Source: Spirochaetia bacterium UBA6919 (GTDB lineage: Bacteria; Spirochaetota; UBA6919). Taken from it: a DNA stretch of 15,335 nt. Where the stretch lies: contig DKAT01000011.1 in assembly GCA_002450905.1 (NCBI GenBank), forward strand, positions 1-15,335, read 5' to 3'. Below the pieces are notes generated by a model. It was given only the letters and a program-made list of their open reading frames with translations, had not been told where the DNA came from and made no database searches. This document shows positions 15,276 to 15,335 of this stretch, piece by piece. A program made the translations under genes and the position numbers. The first letter of the stretch is position 1; each line of letters opens with the position of its first letter.

Positions 15276-15312
15276 CAATTAACATAAAAAGTCTTATTGT
15301 TTATATTAATTG
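15276..15312 (+). terminator. long AT-rich stem-loop after the 75-aa gene
   Basis: The 13-base arm at 15276-15288 pairs with 15300-15312 at 12 of 13 positions (one C-A mismatch) around an 11-base loop. It begins five bases after the stop codon. No T-run follows, so it may be a terminator of unusual form, a bidirectional element or an RNA 3'-end stabiliser. Confidence 0.45.
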
Positions 15313-15335
15313 TCTGAGGTGGACTAGAATTTCAG

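Noticed and set aside
1..15335. CRISPR array, tRNA, rRNA, riboswitch or insertion sequence
   Set aside because: I found no regularly spaced repeats, no cloverleaf-like sequence, no transposase and no long conserved RNA structure in any gap.

Overview
This window is a 15.3 kb, strongly AT-rich piece of bacterial chromosome. It holds 15 genes I can support, 13 of them on the minus strand. No rRNA, tRNA, CRISPR array, insertion sequence or phage gene is visible, and no gene-free stretch exceeds 300 bases. Starts are ATG with AAGGA- or GAGG-type Shine-Dalgarno sequences, and several gaps hold sigma70-like promoters. A Tat/lipoprotein-type signal, c-di-GMP turnover, a chemosensory set with a CheX phosphatase, RtcB and an endonuclease-type MutL suggest a free-living, possibly anaerobic, Gram-negative-type lineage. 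I cannot name the phylum from sequence alone.

Layout, left to right. (1) 30-2891: a YbaK-type aminoacyl-tRNA editing deacylase, an HD-GYP c-di-GMP phosphodiesterase and a class I SAM methyltransferase, all minus. (2) 2944-5142: a DUF362 protein with a twin-arginine lipoprotein-type leader, a PfkB-family kinase and an unrecognised 69-aa protein. The 69-aa gene and the kinase share one promoter; the DUF362 gene seems to have its own. (3) 5344-11141: a chemosensory locus transcribed MCP > CheA > HPt-CheW > CheY > CheX. (4) 11377-12606: RtcB RNA ligase, divergent from a small cupin gene (12788-13099, plus). (5) 13123-14856: MutL, convergent with the cupin gene and divergent from a 75-aa two-CxxC protein (15044-15271, plus).

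The chemosensory locus is the most interesting part. The CheA-like kinase has dimerisation, ATPase and CheW-like regulatory domains but no histidine phosphotransfer (HPt) domain. The missing HPt domain sits three bases downstream in a separate protein, fused to a CheW coupling domain. The kinase must therefore phosphorylate another protein, most simply this HPt-CheW partner, which would pass phosphate to the CheY encoded next. CheX, with its E-x-x-N catalytic signature, would remove it. No CheR, CheB or CheD is encoded here, so methylation-based adaptation is either absent or supplied from elsewhere. The sensor is one double-Cache-type MCP.

Several gaps contain inverted repeats placed on candidate promoters: an 11-bp pair bracketing the cheY promoter, an 8-bp pair spanning the mutL promoter, and a dyad plus direct repeats between rtcB and the cupin gene. 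These are proposals from reading by eye and have not been tested statistically.
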